33,162 nucleotides of DNA from an uncultured Clostridia bacterium (lineage in GTDB: Bacteria; Bacillota; Clostridia; Christensenellales; Borkfalkiaceae). Below the pieces are notes generated by a model. That model made no database searches. It saw only the letters and a program-made list of their open reading frames with translations, and was not told the origin of the DNA. The DNA is taken from assembly GCA_905235785.1 (NCBI GenBank), contig CAJOMP010000014.1, positions 1 through 33,162 of the forward strand. The letters run 5' to 3'. The position numbers and the translations under genes were made by a program. Positions 13,758-22,672 of the stretch are shown piece by piece; the first letter of the stretch is position 1, and the number at the start of each line of letters is the position of its first letter.

Positions 13758-15716
13758 TTATTTGTTTATTCCCGCTTTTTTAACGTCTATCGGGGTAAAC
13801 CCATACTTATAAACGTCATCACCGTAAATTTCCACCGTTCCGTCGCATAACACTTCCGCCTTAACGACGCATTGTACGCTACCGTTTTCAAACCCGAGTT
13901 TTTCGGCTTCTGAAAACCCGTACTTTTTATCCGCGCCAGCGATAACCGTAACGTCTTTACCCGTAGCGGAACAAATAACGTTATTGCGCGTTTGAACGCC
14001 GCCGAATTCGATATGCTCTTTTGCTAAAAACCCGTAAACGGCGCAGGAATCCGCAAGAAACAAATTGTTCTCAAAAACGACGGACAGATGCATTTCTCCG
14101 CGCGTGACGCGGCAAAGTTCCGCCCCTGCTTTTAAAAACAGATTATTCCTGACTAAATTCATTTTACCGTAATGCTGATGAAAACAGTTTTCCGAGCAAT
14201 CGTAGCAAACGTTGTTTTCTATGGTAATATAGGCGCTGCCTTCGTCCGTATATATAGCCCAGCCGCCGTATTCGCGCGCTCGCACGTTATATATAAGGTT
14301 GTTTGCAACGACCGTGCCTTTCTGCGACCCCAAAAGGTAAATGCCGCCCATATCGGAAAGCACGCCTTTACCTAAATCGTAAATTTTATTGTACGCGATA
14401 TAATTGTTCTTTGCGACGCTCTCTTTATAACCCCACACCCAACCCACGGAAATTCCGGAGTAAAAAAGGTCGTGAATTTCGTTATGTACTATTTTGTTGT
14501 TATAGGCGTGCCCTATAAGTATTCCGCACGCCGCCATATAGCGCTTGCCGCAACCTCCGATTTCCGAATAGGACACTTCTATGGAGTGCGTTCTGTCTTC
14601 TTTTTTGCCGAAACAGTCCGCGCCGCTTATCTTTACTCCGCCTGCGCCGCCGTCTTTGAATTTGCTTTCGGTAATTACTATCGACGAACAGCCCTCGGCG
14701 ACGTTTATCCCGTAAAGCCCGTAGTTTAAGAACTCGCAGCCTGAAAAAGTACAGTTTTCGGCGTGTTTAAGATTTATTGCGCCTTCCGCCCCCGCAGCCG
14801 CCTGCCCGTCGGACGCAACGTTTAACCCGTCGTCCCGAAATATTTTTCTGTCGCCGCGGGTGTATGCGAAAGTCATATTTTTAAAAGACAGGTTTTTTAC
14901 GCGACTTTCGGGCGTTCCCGCAACGTTTATAAGGCGGGAAAGTCTCGGCAAATGCATTTCCGCCGCCTTTTCGCCCGTTCTCGGCGCGTAATAGACTTTG
15001 CCGTTTTCTTTGTCGAAATAGCACCGCCCTTTTTCGCCGAAAACCGATTTCACGTTGGTTAGATAGTAAACGCTTTCGGTTTTTTCGCCGTACATACCGT
15101 ACCGCGAAAAATCTTTCATAACGAGTTTGCCCGTCTTTTTGTCAAAACTCTCTATCTCGGTATGTTCGTCTACCCAGTAATGTAAGAAATTGAGCGTGGC
15201 GTTTTCCACTTCGATTTTGGTAAGGTCTTTTACGTCTTTATTTTTAAGCGCCACCCATTTCGAAACGTCGTCAATCCCTATACCGCGGTTTTCCACGTCC
15301 GCAAATTTAAAGTACCCCGTTTCCGGAAACCGCGTGGGTTCGGCACGACGCCCGTTCACGTACAGGTCGGAAATTTCCCCGTCTGTTTCCGCGCTAAAAC
15401 ACTCCGCGCCGTTAAAACGCGCTTTTTTCCCCGTCTTTTTGATAGCGCCGCTTATTATTACGTCTTTTGCCTTTCCGGTGTATGATTCGAAACTTACGTA
15501 AGAAAGTTCCGCACCGATATTCAATGTCTCGGGCAACTCGTATTCCCCGGGAAATATTCTCACGACGACTGGAAATGTCGTTCCGCCGTTTCTTAATTCC
15601 GTCAAAAGTCTTAACGCTTCTTCTAAAGAATAAACGGTTATTCCGCTTAAACGTTCGGGCACGTCGGATTTTTTCTGCGCCAAATATATGGTAGCGATGG
15701 AATTGTAATTCAGCAT
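13758..15716 (-). CDS. GH141-like right-handed beta-helix enzyme, cytoplasmic
   Basis: A 652-aa protein without signal peptide. An N-terminal region with YSLEEALRLLTE and RIFPGEYELPETLNIG precedes a long right-handed parallel beta-helix (about 270-600), built of strands such as NCTFSGCEFLNYG and NKIVHNEIHDLFYSGIS. The blocks SGISVGWVWG (about 418-427) and GGIYLLGSQ (about 453-461) recur in the 906-aa lipoprotein of the same operon. This architecture matches glycoside hydrolase family 141, which includes alpha-L-fucosidase and xylanase activities, though the activity here cannot be read. RBS AAGGGGA precedes the ATG at 15716, which lies 2 bp after the alpha-galactosidase stop. It is the last gene of the operon and probably degrades imported oligosaccharides in the cytoplasm. 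Confidence 0.8.
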   Translation of the reverse strand: MLNYNSIATIYLAQKKSDVPERLSGITVYSLEEALRLLTELRNGGTTFPVVVRIFPGEYELPETLNIGAELSYVSFESYTGKAKDVIISGAIKKTGKKARFNGAECFSAETDGEISDLYVNGRRAEPTRFPETGYFKFADVENRGIGIDDVSKWVALKNKDVKDLTKIEVENATLNFLHYWVDEHTEIESFDKKTGKLVMKDFSRYGMYGEKTESVYYLTNVKSVFGEKGRCYFDKENGKVYYAPRTGEKAAEMHLPRLSRLINVAGTPESRVKNLSFKNMTFAYTRGDRKIFRDDGLNVASDGQAAAGAEGAINLKHAENCTFSGCEFLNYGLYGINVAEGCSSIVITESKFKDGGAGGVKISGADCFGKKEDRTHSIEVSYSEIGGCGKRYMAACGILIGHAYNNKIVHNEIHDLFYSGISVGWVWGYKESVAKNNYIAYNKIYDLGKGVLSDMGGIYLLGSQKGTVVANNLIYNVRAREYGGWAIYTDEGSAYITIENNVCYDCSENCFHQHYGKMNLVRNNLFLKAGAELCRVTRGEMHLSVVFENNLFLADSCAVYGFLAKEHIEFGGVQTRNNVICSATGKDVTVIAGADKKYGFSEAEKLGFENGSVQCVVKAEVLCDGTVEIYGDDVYKYGFTPIDVKKAGINK

Positions 15717-15718
15717 TT

Positions 15719-17884
15719 TCAGTCCCCTTTCGCGGTGAAAACCGTAATAACGGTTTCGAAATCTTTAAGGTCGTTTCCGAATTTCATACCCACGTTCATA
15801 AGCGCGTCTCCGCCGTAAAGTCTGCCGTTTGCTTCATACGTAAAATTTTCGTTCAGCCCCTTTAATTTTATCACGGGATACTCATCGTTGCAACAGGCAA
15901 GTTTTTTCATAAGAATAAACACGGCTTTCTTTTTGTTTTCAGAAACCACGATCTGTGAAAAATAATTGCTGTCAAACGGACTTAACAACCTGTACAAATC
16001 GCCTTTAAGAATTATGTCGGATATTTCACCGTAAAACTTTACGTGATTTTTTATGCCGTCCATATCTTTTTCGTCAAGCGCGTTCAGATCGAGTTCGAAT
16101 CCCGTGGAACAGAAAGACGCCACCGCTGCTCTCGACGAAAAAGGCGTAATTCTGCCCGTCTGGTGATTAGGGCTCGCCGAAACGTGCCCGCTTATCGCCG
16201 ACAACGGATAGCAAAAACTTGTACCGTACTGAATATACGCGCGGGAAAGCGCGTCTGTATTATCGCTCGCCCAAATTTGCGGGAAATAATACAGCATAGC
16301 GGGGTCAAATCTTCCGCCGCCGCCCGAACAGCCTTCAAAAAACACGTTTTTAAACTTTGTCGTAAGGTGTTCCGCCAGCGCATATACGCCCAAAATATAC
16401 CTGTGCGCGAGTTCACTGCTGCGCTCTTTAAGGTAGTCGGAATAGAACTCGGTAATGTTTCTGTTCATATCCCACTTAACGTAGGAAACGTCGTTCTCTT
16501 TAATTAAATCCGATATGACGCGCTTTATATACTCAACCACTTCGGGCTTTGAAAAATCCAAAACGTACTGATGCCTGCCTTTACACGGCTCCGCCTTGGG
16601 ACTTCTTATTATCCAGTCGGGATGCGCGCGGTAAAGGACGCTGTCTTCGCTGACCATTTCGGGCTCTATCCAAACGCCGAACTTCATACCCGCCGCGCGG
16701 CACTGCTTAGAAAGCGCTTTAAGTCCGTACGGCAGTTTGTCGTAATTAACGCTCCAATCTCCCAGCCCCGTTTTGTCCGAATTGCGGTTTCCGAACCATC
16801 CGTCGTCAAGGACAAACGTATCTATTCCCGTACCTTTCGCCTTTTCTATAAGTTTTGAAACCGACTTATAGTCGAAATCGAAGTAAAAACTTTCCCAACA
16901 ATTAAGCACCACGGGGCGCTTTTTATACGCGTATGCGGGGTTTATCAAAAACTTCCTGTACAGGTCGTGAAAGTTTTGCGACATTTTGTTAAATCCCGCC
17001 GCACTGTATATAAGTACCGCTTCGGGTGTTTCAAAACTTTCACCGGAGTTTAAACGCCAACAAAAATCTTTTTCGTTTATTCCGCCGCCTATTCTCGTTA
17101 TTCCGAGTTGATCCACCTGCGTTTTTACGGAGAAAGAACCGGAATAAACCAAATTGAAAGCGTACGCTTCGCCGACGTTTTCGTCTGCGTTTTTATCGCA
17201 AAGGGCGATAAACGGGTTAAGATGATGCGAAGAACTCCCCCGTGTGCTTGAAATTTCGAATATTCCGTGAGACAGGGGACTTCTTTCCACGCCGCGCTCT
17301 TTTGCCCAGCCGCCTTGCAAACAAACTTTATCCAAATCACAGCGCGGAATATCCAGACTGAAACTGTTTATTTTATTTATAAAAACCGCTTTTTCTCCGC
17401 CGTTTTTAAGCGTCGCACGGCGTACTATCGCGCCTTGTTTTTCGTACACGGTATAGTAAAGGCGCAAAGTAAGGTCGTAAATTTCGTCTTTTAATTCTAT
17501 TACAAGCGTTTCGCCACCGCGAAGGGACGGCATACCGCCGATTTTAGGCTTTTCTTTAAGTACGGCGTGCGAACGGTAAACAAAATCCGCCGTTCTTCCG
17601 CCGTCAGGCGTTAAAACGAGTATCGCAGGTTCTCTGTAATCTCCCAATCCGTAAACGGGATACTCCTGCGTTAATACGTCAAGACTTTCCGTTTCACTCC
17701 CCGGAGCGGTCGGAGCAAACTCGGTTTTTCTGCCTTCCGCTATATAACTTACGTCTTGCTCTTTTATCCTTGTCCCAAAGTGCAACGGTTGAAGTCGCCC
17801 ACCGTCCGTTATCCTGAAAATATAACTGAATCGTTCGCCTTGTAAATAAAACGTTTTAATGCGTTCATTATAATTTATTGCCAC
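15719..17884 (-). CDS. Alpha-galactosidase, GH36
   Basis: It hydrolyses terminal alpha-1,6-linked galactose from oligosaccharides such as raffinose-type sugars or galactomannan fragments. The N-terminal beta-sandwich (about 1-300) is followed by a TIM barrel. The substrate-binding motif is FVLDDGWFG, and WIEPEMVS and YVKWDMNRN follow, with the nucleophile Asp near residue 472. GCSGGGGRFDP and WASDNTDALSR follow, with the acid/base Asp near 541. Length (721 aa) is normal for the bacterial tetrameric GH36 type. There is no signal peptide, so it acts on imported sugars. The start is a GTG at 17884 with AAGGAA about 9 nt upstream. It lies between the GH37-like and GH141-like genes in the operon. 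Confidence 0.95.
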   Translation of the reverse strand: MAINYNERIKTFYLQGERFSYIFRITDGGRLQPLHFGTRIKEQDVSYIAEGRKTEFAPTAPGSETESLDVLTQEYPVYGLGDYREPAILVLTPDGGRTADFVYRSHAVLKEKPKIGGMPSLRGGETLVIELKDEIYDLTLRLYYTVYEKQGAIVRRATLKNGGEKAVFINKINSFSLDIPRCDLDKVCLQGGWAKERGVERSPLSHGIFEISSTRGSSSHHLNPFIALCDKNADENVGEAYAFNLVYSGSFSVKTQVDQLGITRIGGGINEKDFCWRLNSGESFETPEAVLIYSAAGFNKMSQNFHDLYRKFLINPAYAYKKRPVVLNCWESFYFDFDYKSVSKLIEKAKGTGIDTFVLDDGWFGNRNSDKTGLGDWSVNYDKLPYGLKALSKQCRAAGMKFGVWIEPEMVSEDSVLYRAHPDWIIRSPKAEPCKGRHQYVLDFSKPEVVEYIKRVISDLIKENDVSYVKWDMNRNITEFYSDYLKERSSELAHRYILGVYALAEHLTTKFKNVFFEGCSGGGGRFDPAMLYYFPQIWASDNTDALSRAYIQYGTSFCYPLSAISGHVSASPNHQTGRITPFSSRAAVASFCSTGFELDLNALDEKDMDGIKNHVKFYGEISDIILKGDLYRLLSPFDSNYFSQIVVSENKKKAVFILMKKLACCNDEYPVIKLKGLNENFTYEANGRLYGGDALMNVGMKFGNDLKDFETVITVFTAKGD

Positions 17885-17939
17885 GTCGGTAATTCCTTTT
17901 GGTATAGATTAATTGAGTTTAGTTAAAAAGCGAATATAT

Positions 17940-19175
17940 TTATACAAGTTCTTCGTATCCGCTTTGTTTGAATTCTTTAAGCGCGACGTATACTCCCGCC
18001 GCCCAACCGAGCATTTCGGGCGTACCGTATTCCGAAGAAACATCAAGATCGCCCGTTATCGCGTTGTATTTTTCCCATAAAACGCCCGTTTTTTCAAATA
18101 GCCTTTCGGTTACGGAAATATATTTTTCCGAAAGCCTTACGGCTATCTCTTGAAGTCCGAGATTTTCCGCCGATTTTACCGCGACGTATTGAAGCGGCGC
18201 CCAACCGTTAGGTTCCGCCCACTGAAAATTCCGTGCGTCAGTTTCCGCCGCGACTACTCCGTACTCCCGTTCCAGGCGGCTAATCGCGAATATAAAGGAC
18301 GAAACGTCGCAGGACAGTCCGACGAAGAACGGAAACAGTGCCGCGCAACTTATCACGGGCGACGCTTTTTTGTTTACGTAATCGTAATCGCGGTACACGC
18401 CGCCCGCAAAGCACAAACTTTGTATTTTTTCTTTTCTTAATTCCGCCTTTTCCCTAAAATGTTCGCTTTCTTTTTCCCGTTTAAGTTTACTCGCCCAGTC
18501 GGCAAGCAAAACTTCGTCGAAGTAAAGCAACGAATTAAGGTCGACGGCGTTGTAATTCATACATTTCCCGTTAAATCGGGGCGTAAAGTCCCAACCCGAC
18601 TCGCACTCCGCTATAACGTTTCTGCCGTTTTCGGGTGTGTTTTTTAAGTAAATCCCCGTGCGCTCAAAGTATTTTTCGGTGTGCACTTCGTTATATACGC
18701 CGAAGTTTCCCAGCGCCTCGTTATCGGTCAAATCGCAACCGTAGGCGTTAAGCCCGCTTGCGGTTTTCCTGTTCGTTTCCCAAAACGAATATTCCGCTTT
18801 TAAAAGACCGTACGCCGTTTCTACCGTTAAATCGTGCGCAAAGTGTTTGTCGTTAATAACGCCTTCCAGCATAAGCCCGAAAAACGGGGGCTGAGAACGC
18901 CCGAGATAACGCGTTCTGTTTCCGTTGGGAATTTTACCGTATTTTTTGAGCATATACGCGAGATTCTTAACGTTATTTATTACCTGTTTCCCGTTGCCGA
19001 TAAGGCGAAGACACTTGTTTGTAAAATACGTGTCCCAGTAGTACATTTCGAGAAAGGTGTCTTTAACGCACGGAACGGTAAACGGGAACGGAAGCGAAAC
19101 GAACGTATCGTCACCTTTGCAGGAGCGTTTAGTCGTTTTATCTATTTCGGAAATAATGAATTCGTACGCAGTCAT
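17940..19175 (-). CDS. GH37 (trehalase-like) glycoside hydrolase, atypical active site
   Basis: A cytoplasmic (alpha/alpha)6-barrel enzyme related to trehalases. Family blocks are YYWDTYF, IPNGNRTRYLGRSQPPFF, ESGWDFTPRF (general acid Asp near 196), NGWAPLQY and SSEYGTPEMLGW (general base Glu near 382). Two trehalase signatures are altered. PGGRFxExYxWD reads VKDTFLEMYYWD, losing Gly-Gly-Arg, and QWDxPxGWAP reads QWAEPNGWAP. The catalytic pair survives, but sugar-binding residues differ, so a substrate other than trehalose is plausible. At 411 aa it is shorter than secreted trehalases of about 540 aa. The ATG at 19175 has no strong ribosome binding site. The gene is 55 bp upstream of the alpha-galactosidase and 36 bp after the lectin-like gene. 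Confidence 0.82.
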   Translation of the reverse strand: MTAYEFIISEIDKTTKRSCKGDDTFVSLPFPFTVPCVKDTFLEMYYWDTYFTNKCLRLIGNGKQVINNVKNLAYMLKKYGKIPNGNRTRYLGRSQPPFFGLMLEGVINDKHFAHDLTVETAYGLLKAEYSFWETNRKTASGLNAYGCDLTDNEALGNFGVYNEVHTEKYFERTGIYLKNTPENGRNVIAECESGWDFTPRFNGKCMNYNAVDLNSLLYFDEVLLADWASKLKREKESEHFREKAELRKEKIQSLCFAGGVYRDYDYVNKKASPVISCAALFPFFVGLSCDVSSFIFAISRLEREYGVVAAETDARNFQWAEPNGWAPLQYVAVKSAENLGLQEIAVRLSEKYISVTERLFEKTGVLWEKYNAITGDLDVSSEYGTPEMLGWAAGVYVALKEFKQSGYEELV

Positions 19176-19211
19176 AACAACGAAACCAAATTAAAAATTT
19201 TTCTTAAACGC

Positions 19212-20189
19212 TTATTTGTTTCTTTTTCTTCTCGCCGCCGCGAGCGCTGTACCGGACGCCAAAACGAGCGCGGCAATCGAAAATCCGCTTATAGCCGAGC
19301 CGCAACCGCCCTTTTTAACGTTATTGCCGCCGGGCTCGTTTCCGCCGGACTCACCACCGTCGGGTTCGGTCGGAATTTCGGGCACGGAAGGCTCGTCCCC
19401 CGAAGGAGCGGGTTCGGTTGGAGTGGGCTCAACGGGTTCTTCGGAAGGCGCGGGCGTATCGTAAGCCACTATTTTAAGATTATCTATATAAGTATCGGTC
19501 TTATAGGTAACAGGATCGTCAGGGTTTTCTTTCTCAACTTCGGTGCCGCCCGACGCCATAACCGTAAAATATCCCACGAAATTTTCGCTAAACCCGTCGT
19601 ACATATCGACGAGACTTATTTTACTCATGCTACTACCGTTAGAATGTGTCAGAATATTACCGTCTACCTTAACCGTAAGAGTTTTATCTAGGTCGAAAGT
19701 CATTTCCAACTGATGTGCGGCAAGTTCTTCCCGTATAAATTTCCACTGCGTATCCATAACCCAGCCTGCTTCATTTCCGAATACATGCGAATACAGCGAC
19801 TCGTTGTCAATCAAAAACCTTATCGCAGCACCACGCTCATCAGCGTTCGCCATACCTATTGTCAGTGCAGGCATCTTGCTCTTGTCTGTCGTATATTCTA
19901 TAACGAAATCAACCGTCAAAACAATTCTCTTTCCTTCAAATTCAATCGCCTGATTGAGCCTTGTATTTGACCATGGAGACTCGGGACGCAAAGTGTCGTT
20001 GTTTTTGTCAATTATCCATGCCCCAAATGTCCCACTGAAACTGTCCATTACCGTATCGTCCGAAAAATCGATATCAACGAGTACCGTTCCCGCGTCTTCG
20101 ACCGGCTCGTCGGCTGTCGCTGTAATCGGAACCGCGAACAGCGCTGTCATCATAACGAGTGAGATAATAAGTGCAAAAAGTTTCTTCAT
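19212..20189 (-). CDS. Secreted, C-terminally anchored lectin-like protein
   Basis: The signal peptide is residues 1-26 (MKKLFALIIS..., cleavage near TATA/DEP). A single all-beta domain (about 35-245) resembles concanavalin-like sandwiches: it begins TVLVDIDFSDDTVMDSFSG, includes ITLTVDF-like strands, and ends TYIDNLKIVAYD. A Pro/Glu/Gly-rich linker (about 246-295) leads to KKGGCGSAISG, a hydrophobic helix (about 302-320) and a basic tail RRKRNK. That C-terminus is a membrane or wall anchor, but not an LPXTG motif. Probably it holds glycan at the cell surface for the neighbouring transporter. AGGGGGA precedes the ATG at 20189. It starts 24 bp after the solute-binding protein gene. Confidence 0.75.
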   Translation of the reverse strand: MKKLFALIISLVMMTALFAVPITATADEPVEDAGTVLVDIDFSDDTVMDSFSGTFGAWIIDKNNDTLRPESPWSNTRLNQAIEFEGKRIVLTVDFVIEYTTDKSKMPALTIGMANADERGAAIRFLIDNESLYSHVFGNEAGWVMDTQWKFIREELAAHQLEMTFDLDKTLTVKVDGNILTHSNGSSMSKISLVDMYDGFSENFVGYFTVMASGGTEVEKENPDDPVTYKTDTYIDNLKIVAYDTPAPSEEPVEPTPTEPAPSGDEPSVPEIPTEPDGGESGGNEPGGNNVKKGGCGSAISGFSIAALVLASGTALAAARRKRNK

Positions 20190-20213
20190 TTTACATTTTC
20201 CCCCTTAGAAAAA

Positions 20214-21746
20214 TTATTTTTCAAGAAACGCATTGAGTTGCGTTTGCTTTGCTGAAATTATGCGAGACGCTCCGTTTCTGTTTAATTCTGCCACGAGATC
20301 TTCTATAATCTTATCGGTTGTTTTTGTTTTGTCGTAATTGCCGCTTAAAAGCAATTTTATCTGGGTATCGGCAACTCTGTAACAAGAACTTATGTCCGAA
20401 CTTAATTCGATTGTATACAAGAAAGTAAACCCGTAGGCAGACGATATTTTACTGGTAGAGTTCAACTCTTTGGTGTCTTCCACTACGGTAGCGTTTTGCA
20501 GGTATTTTCTGTACACGTTGAATTCCGTGCCCACCGACCAGTCGGTATTAAGTTTGTATTTGCTTTCTTTAACGTAGGAAATATATCTGTAATCGTTGCC
20601 CAAGTCGTCTATGGCGTCCTTCCAGTCGTAATCGATTCCTTCCTGCCCTATCGCGACGAGATTGTAGAACGATTTGTCCTTATACATAAGTTCCATAAAT
20701 TTAAGGCACTTGTCGGCGTTGCCGCTCTGGGAATTTATACCCGTCATAGAAGTGGTAACGTTATAGGTCGTAAGAAGCGGAGTTCCGAATCTGAACTGCA
20801 CGAACTCTCTGCCTATCGCGTTATAAAGCTCCGCTTCCGCGCCGGGTTTATAAGTCCCCGTAATCCTTACGCGCTGATTGGCGGTAATGGGGCTTGACGC
20901 CTGCTCTTTTGCTATATATCCTTTTTCGTGCATCTCTCTGCAAAACTCGACGAACTCCCTGAAATACTTCGACGAATACTGGTTTATCACTTCCGTCTTA
21001 TCTTCACCCGCTTCGATGATTCCCGGGATCAGAGCGTCCGCCCCCAAAGAGTCGAGTGCGTAATTCTGCATGAATATATCCGACCACGCTTCGCCTATAA
21101 CGAGAGTTGTCGACGGGACTCTGCCGCCGGGCGAAATAGACGGTTCGTTTTTGATATATTCCATAGCCCTGTTTATACATTCTCTGTAAGTCAGACCTTC
21201 GTTGTCTATATTTTCTTGCGTAAGCTCTATGGCCGCGGCAATTTGCTTATCTATGCAAAGCCCTACGCTGCGCGCGAAAATCTGTTCGTTTATTACGCCG
21301 TAGATTCTGCCGTTTACTCTCGCCGCTTCCCATATTTCAGCGTCCATCGAAGCCCAAAGGTTTGGCGCATATTCGGGCAGAAGGTCGGTTATATCCATAA
21401 AATATCCGCCCGCCGCTCTGTCTGAATAAGAAAGCCCCGAAAGAATCGAACCTGTAAAGCACATATCGAAGTTTTCGTCCGAACCGAAATATAAACCGAG
21501 TTTATTTGTGTAATCGTCGTATCCCAGATACTCAAAATCCACGCCGAAACCGAGTTCCGCTTTCGTTCTTTTGTTTACTTCTTCTTTTATTCTATCGCTT
21601 TCGTCAAGCGACCCGCCACCCGAATAAACAATATACCTTATGGTATCTGAAGGCGGTCTTAATCCCTTCCTTCCGCAACCCGCAGCGCCGACTATACACG
21701 TTAACGCCGCCACAGCCGCAACAATAAACGAAACAATTTTTTTCAT
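20214..21746 (-). CDS. Sugar ABC transporter solute-binding lipoprotein (LplA-like)
   Basis: A lipoprotein that captures oligosaccharides outside the membrane and hands them to the two permeases. The N-terminus MKKIVSFIV... ends in the lipobox VGAAGC (Cys near 24), so it is lipidated. At 510 aa it has the two-lobe solute-binding fold of the large LplA-type receptors. The C-terminus (EDLVAELNRNGASRIISAKQ...LNAFLEK) resembles the DUF3502-like end found in that group. AAAGGAG lies before the ATG at 21746. The gene is followed by the lectin-like gene and preceded at 40 bp by the permease. The ligand cannot be named, although GH36 and GH141-like enzymes in the operon suggest a plant-type heteroglycan. 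Confidence 0.9.
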   Translation of the reverse strand: MKKIVSFIVAAVAALTCIVGAAGCGRKGLRPPSDTIRYIVYSGGGSLDESDRIKEEVNKRTKAELGFGVDFEYLGYDDYTNKLGLYFGSDENFDMCFTGSILSGLSYSDRAAGGYFMDITDLLPEYAPNLWASMDAEIWEAARVNGRIYGVINEQIFARSVGLCIDKQIAAAIELTQENIDNEGLTYRECINRAMEYIKNEPSISPGGRVPSTTLVIGEAWSDIFMQNYALDSLGADALIPGIIEAGEDKTEVINQYSSKYFREFVEFCREMHEKGYIAKEQASSPITANQRVRITGTYKPGAEAELYNAIGREFVQFRFGTPLLTTYNVTTSMTGINSQSGNADKCLKFMELMYKDKSFYNLVAIGQEGIDYDWKDAIDDLGNDYRYISYVKESKYKLNTDWSVGTEFNVYRKYLQNATVVEDTKELNSTSKISSAYGFTFLYTIELSSDISSCYRVADTQIKLLLSGNYDKTKTTDKIIEDLVAELNRNGASRIISAKQTQLNAFLEK

Positions 21747-21786
21747 CTTCTTTCTCCTTTGTCAAGTTTTTTTCGTCAAACGGTCG

Positions 21787-22662
21787 TCAGCCTTTGACCG
21801 CTCCGACCATTAGGCCTTTAACTATATATTTTTGTAAGAACATAAATACTATCATAACGGGAACGCTGCCCACGATACAGGTTGCCATCACCACCGAATC
21901 CGCGCTTTCCGTTCCCGAAGAAAGGCTGGCGTTCATTTTCCATGCCTGCGCTTCGTTAGCGAGTTTTATCATTAAGTATTGCACCGACCAGAGTTCCCTG
22001 CTTTCAATGTACAAAAATGAAGAATACCAGTCGTTCCAATAGTTAAGCGCGAATAAAACCGCACAGGTGGCGAGTGCCGGAGAGGACAGCGGTAAGACTA
22101 TCTTTAAGAAAATACCGAAGTTGGAACTGCCGTCGATTTTGGCGCTGTCGCTTATCTCCTTGGGGATGTCCCCGAAAAAGGTTCGCATAAGTATAATGTA
22201 GAACGAACCGCCGATCCCCGGGATAATAAGCGCCAAAAGGCTGTCTCTCCATTGCAGATACTGGGTTATAAGTATGTAAGTGGGCACAAGTCCCGGAGAG
22301 AAAAGCATAGTTATAAGTATTAGAATCGTTATGGGGTTTTTGAACTTAAAATCGCTTCTGGACAGCGGAAACGCTATCATTGCCGTTAATAAAACGCTCA
22401 ACACCGTACCGGTGGCGGCGACGAGAATACTCACCCCGTACGCTCTGAAAATCACTATACTGTCGCTGAAAACCACGCCGTAAGAAGTAAGACTCCACTC
22501 TTTGGGAAAAAGCGTATATCCGAAATTCTGAATAGCGCTGTCCGTCGATAAAGAGCCGGAAATCATAATCATAAGCGGAACGAAACAGAAAACGGCGAAT
22601 AAAACCATCCATAGCACGTTAAAGCAATCAAAAGCAGATATTCTGCGTATTTTTTTGGTCAT
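21787..22662 (-). CDS. Carbohydrate ABC transporter permease (LplC/MalG-type)
   Basis: One of two membrane subunits of the oligosaccharide importer. Six helices are visible: about residues 15-38, 75-100, 108-130, 142-165, 185-205 and 258-280. The EAA loop that contacts the ATPase is ISDSAKIDGSSNFGIFLKIV near residue 175, and the C-terminus is YIVKGLMVGAVKG, typical of MalG-type permeases. AAGGAG lies about 6 nt upstream of the ATG at 22662. It starts 10 bp after the LplB-type permease gene and is clearly co-expressed. No ATPase gene is present in the operon. Confidence 0.93.
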   Translation of the reverse strand: MTKKIRRISAFDCFNVLWMVLFAVFCFVPLMIMISGSLSTDSAIQNFGYTLFPKEWSLTSYGVVFSDSIVIFRAYGVSILVAATGTVLSVLLTAMIAFPLSRSDFKFKNPITILILITMLFSPGLVPTYILITQYLQWRDSLLALIIPGIGGSFYIILMRTFFGDIPKEISDSAKIDGSSNFGIFLKIVLPLSSPALATCAVLFALNYWNDWYSSFLYIESRELWSVQYLMIKLANEAQAWKMNASLSSGTESADSVVMATCIVGSVPVMIVFMFLQKYIVKGLMVGAVKG

Positions 22663-22672
22663 AAAACTCTCC

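Noticed and set aside
18834..19691. 285-codon plus-strand frame across the GH37-like and lectin-like genes
   Set aside because: It is antisense to two supported genes and their intergenic gap, with low-complexity Arg/Phe-rich sequence typical of a shadow frame.
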